From Hemicentrotus pulcherrimus (Eukaryota; Echinodermata; Echinoidea; Camarodonta; Strongylocentrotidae), in contig BEXV01002285.1 of the NCBI GenBank assembly GCA_003118195.1, positions 9,008 to 39,397 on the forward strand: a DNA stretch of 30,390 nt, read 5' to 3'. Positions 29,504 through 30,390 of the stretch are shown here, piece by piece (the stretch's first letter is position 1; the number at the start of each line of letters is the position of its first letter). Position numbers and translations under genes: made by a program. The notes under the pieces were generated by a model. The model had not been told where the DNA came from, ran no database searches, and saw only the letters and a program-made list of their open reading frames with translations.

Positions 29504-29779
29504 GCCTCCATCACAGTCCCACTTACTGCTTTTTGTGCTGGATGTCATTTCCTATCTTGCTTTAGTCCCACCAACTGCTGGCTATGTTGGCAACCCCTTA
29601 CAGGCCCCTATCTGGTACTTCTTCATGACATCGGATACAAACTCGAGACGAGTCACACGATTGGTCAATCTGCTGATAGGATCGCTGAGGAAACGGGAGT
29701 TCTGCATCGACATCAGATGAGGGATGTGGATCACCCATGCGTCTGGGAGGACTACAAAATCATATCTAAAGGGAAAACA
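29504..29779 (+). other. possible exon or pseudo-exon, unknown gene
   Basis: Bounded by tacttcatttcag and ACATG|GTAATA. Two frames are long and open: one to TGA 29718-29720 (SRRVTRLVNLLIGSLRKRE), the other through the whole segment (LETSHTIGQSADRIAEETG, HPCVWEDYKIISKGKTW). The composition looks coding-like, but no family is recognised and the frame cannot be chosen. The first frame faintly recalls downstream parts of DUF6729-type proteins, which would make it a fragment related to the 24793 gene; this is weak. Confidence 0.2.
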
Positions 29780-30368
29780 TGGTAATATCAGTGAAAAAGT
29801 CTCTTTTTTTTAAAGCATAAATTCAGTGTGTTTATCTTTGGGGACTTTAGATATTTCATAGGGTGCCCGCAAGAAGGTTGTTACTGCCACTGACAATAAA
29901 CAGCTGTTATGGCCCTCTTGAGGGGGAACTGACGATTTGCATCAACTTGACATATGGGTCAACTATAAAATGATGTAAAATATCAATCGAAGGTAAGGAC
30001 AGAAAATGGTGACAAATAACGATAAAGTTGGAAACAGTCTTGTTTGACACGATACTGGAAATATTTGTTACGTAATACTCTTGGGAATTGTCAATAACAG
30101 CTCTTTTGGTATCAAGAAGCTTTTGAGAATCGAAACGATTTCAGATTATGATTGGACATATATTTGACAGTGAGTGCTCATGAAAGTTTTGAAAATCTAC
30201 ACCAGTCATAAAGTCAAGAAAAGATTCTTTTCAGATTTTGCAGTATCAAAAACTACTGCAAAATGATTATTGTATCCAATATCATGTACTTGGCTTTATC
30301 TGGTCAACACAAAAACTTCATATTAAAGATTAAATAATACATGTAATGGGGGCAGGGAAGGAAGGGGA
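29780..30368. other. spacer, no gene recognised
   Basis: AT-rich sequence with no credible ORF, splice pair or recognised repeat. Confidence 0.4.
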
Positions 30369-30388
30369 GTGGGGGGGGGGGGGGGGGG
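30369..30388. repeat. poly-G run at window edge
   Basis: About 18-20 G residues close the window, mirroring the C run at the start. Confidence 0.85.
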
Positions 30389-30390
30389 AC

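Noticed and set aside
1..30390. CRISPR array, bacterial operon, riboswitch or replication origin
   Set aside because: The content is eukaryotic, with spliced genes. The tandem units at 2966 and 27786 are contiguous satellites without unique spacers.

Overview
The window looks like AT-rich nuclear DNA from a marine invertebrate deuterostome, most likely an echinoderm such as a sea urchin. This is inferred from spliced metazoan genes with long repeat-filled introns, a tRNA-derived SINE, palindromic MITE-like elements and a Ty3/gypsy retroelement whose primer-binding site matches tRNA-Leu. No species can be named from the sequence alone. The window starts in a C run, ends in a G run and contains one 141-base N gap.

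Left part (1-6.7 kb, + strand): the last four coding exons and 3' UTR of an ANP32-family gene (acidic nuclear phosphoprotein, ANP32E-like tail). The LRR-coding exons lie upstream of the window. Its introns carry MITE-like foldbacks and a hairpin-capped array of about 147-bp tandem units. From 6.7 to 11.1 kb there is no supported gene, only a candidate 389-bp inverted-repeat element, microsatellites and the N gap.

Middle (11.1-19.3 kb): a complete two-exon gene for cytochrome c oxidase subunit 7C (COX7C, 70 aa), which is invisible to a simple long-ORF scan. Downstream are a long GAA tract and a CT-rich block. About 5 kb (14.0-18.9 kb) holds no ORF but has a strong A/C-over-T/G skew, as expected for a long 3' UTR transcribed from the minus strand. 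At 19.06-19.32 kb there is a run of CTTTCCTAAC-like units ending in a splice-acceptor-like site and a short candidate exon.

Right part (20.06-30.39 kb): a decayed Ty3/gypsy LTR retrotransposon (5' LTR, tRNA-Leu PBS, gag-protease-RT-integrase). It has lost its RNase H region in frame, carries one in-frame stop and a terminal frame break, and shows no 3' LTR. Next is a two-exon, apparently decaying gene with a Cys-rich domain resembling DUF6729. After it come a second, divergent copy of the hairpin-capped repeat, a 9-unit minisatellite with A-B-C higher-order structure, a twice-present 71-bp repeat, a tRNA-derived SINE and a weak possible exon.

Only ANP32 and COX7C are confidently functional host genes. 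The strongest hunting leads are the DUF6729-like gene, the DR1 nuclear-receptor-type sites repeated inside the hairpin-capped array, the overrepresented palindrome ATACCGGTAT, the in-frame RNase H loss in the retroelement, and the skewed 5-kb region.
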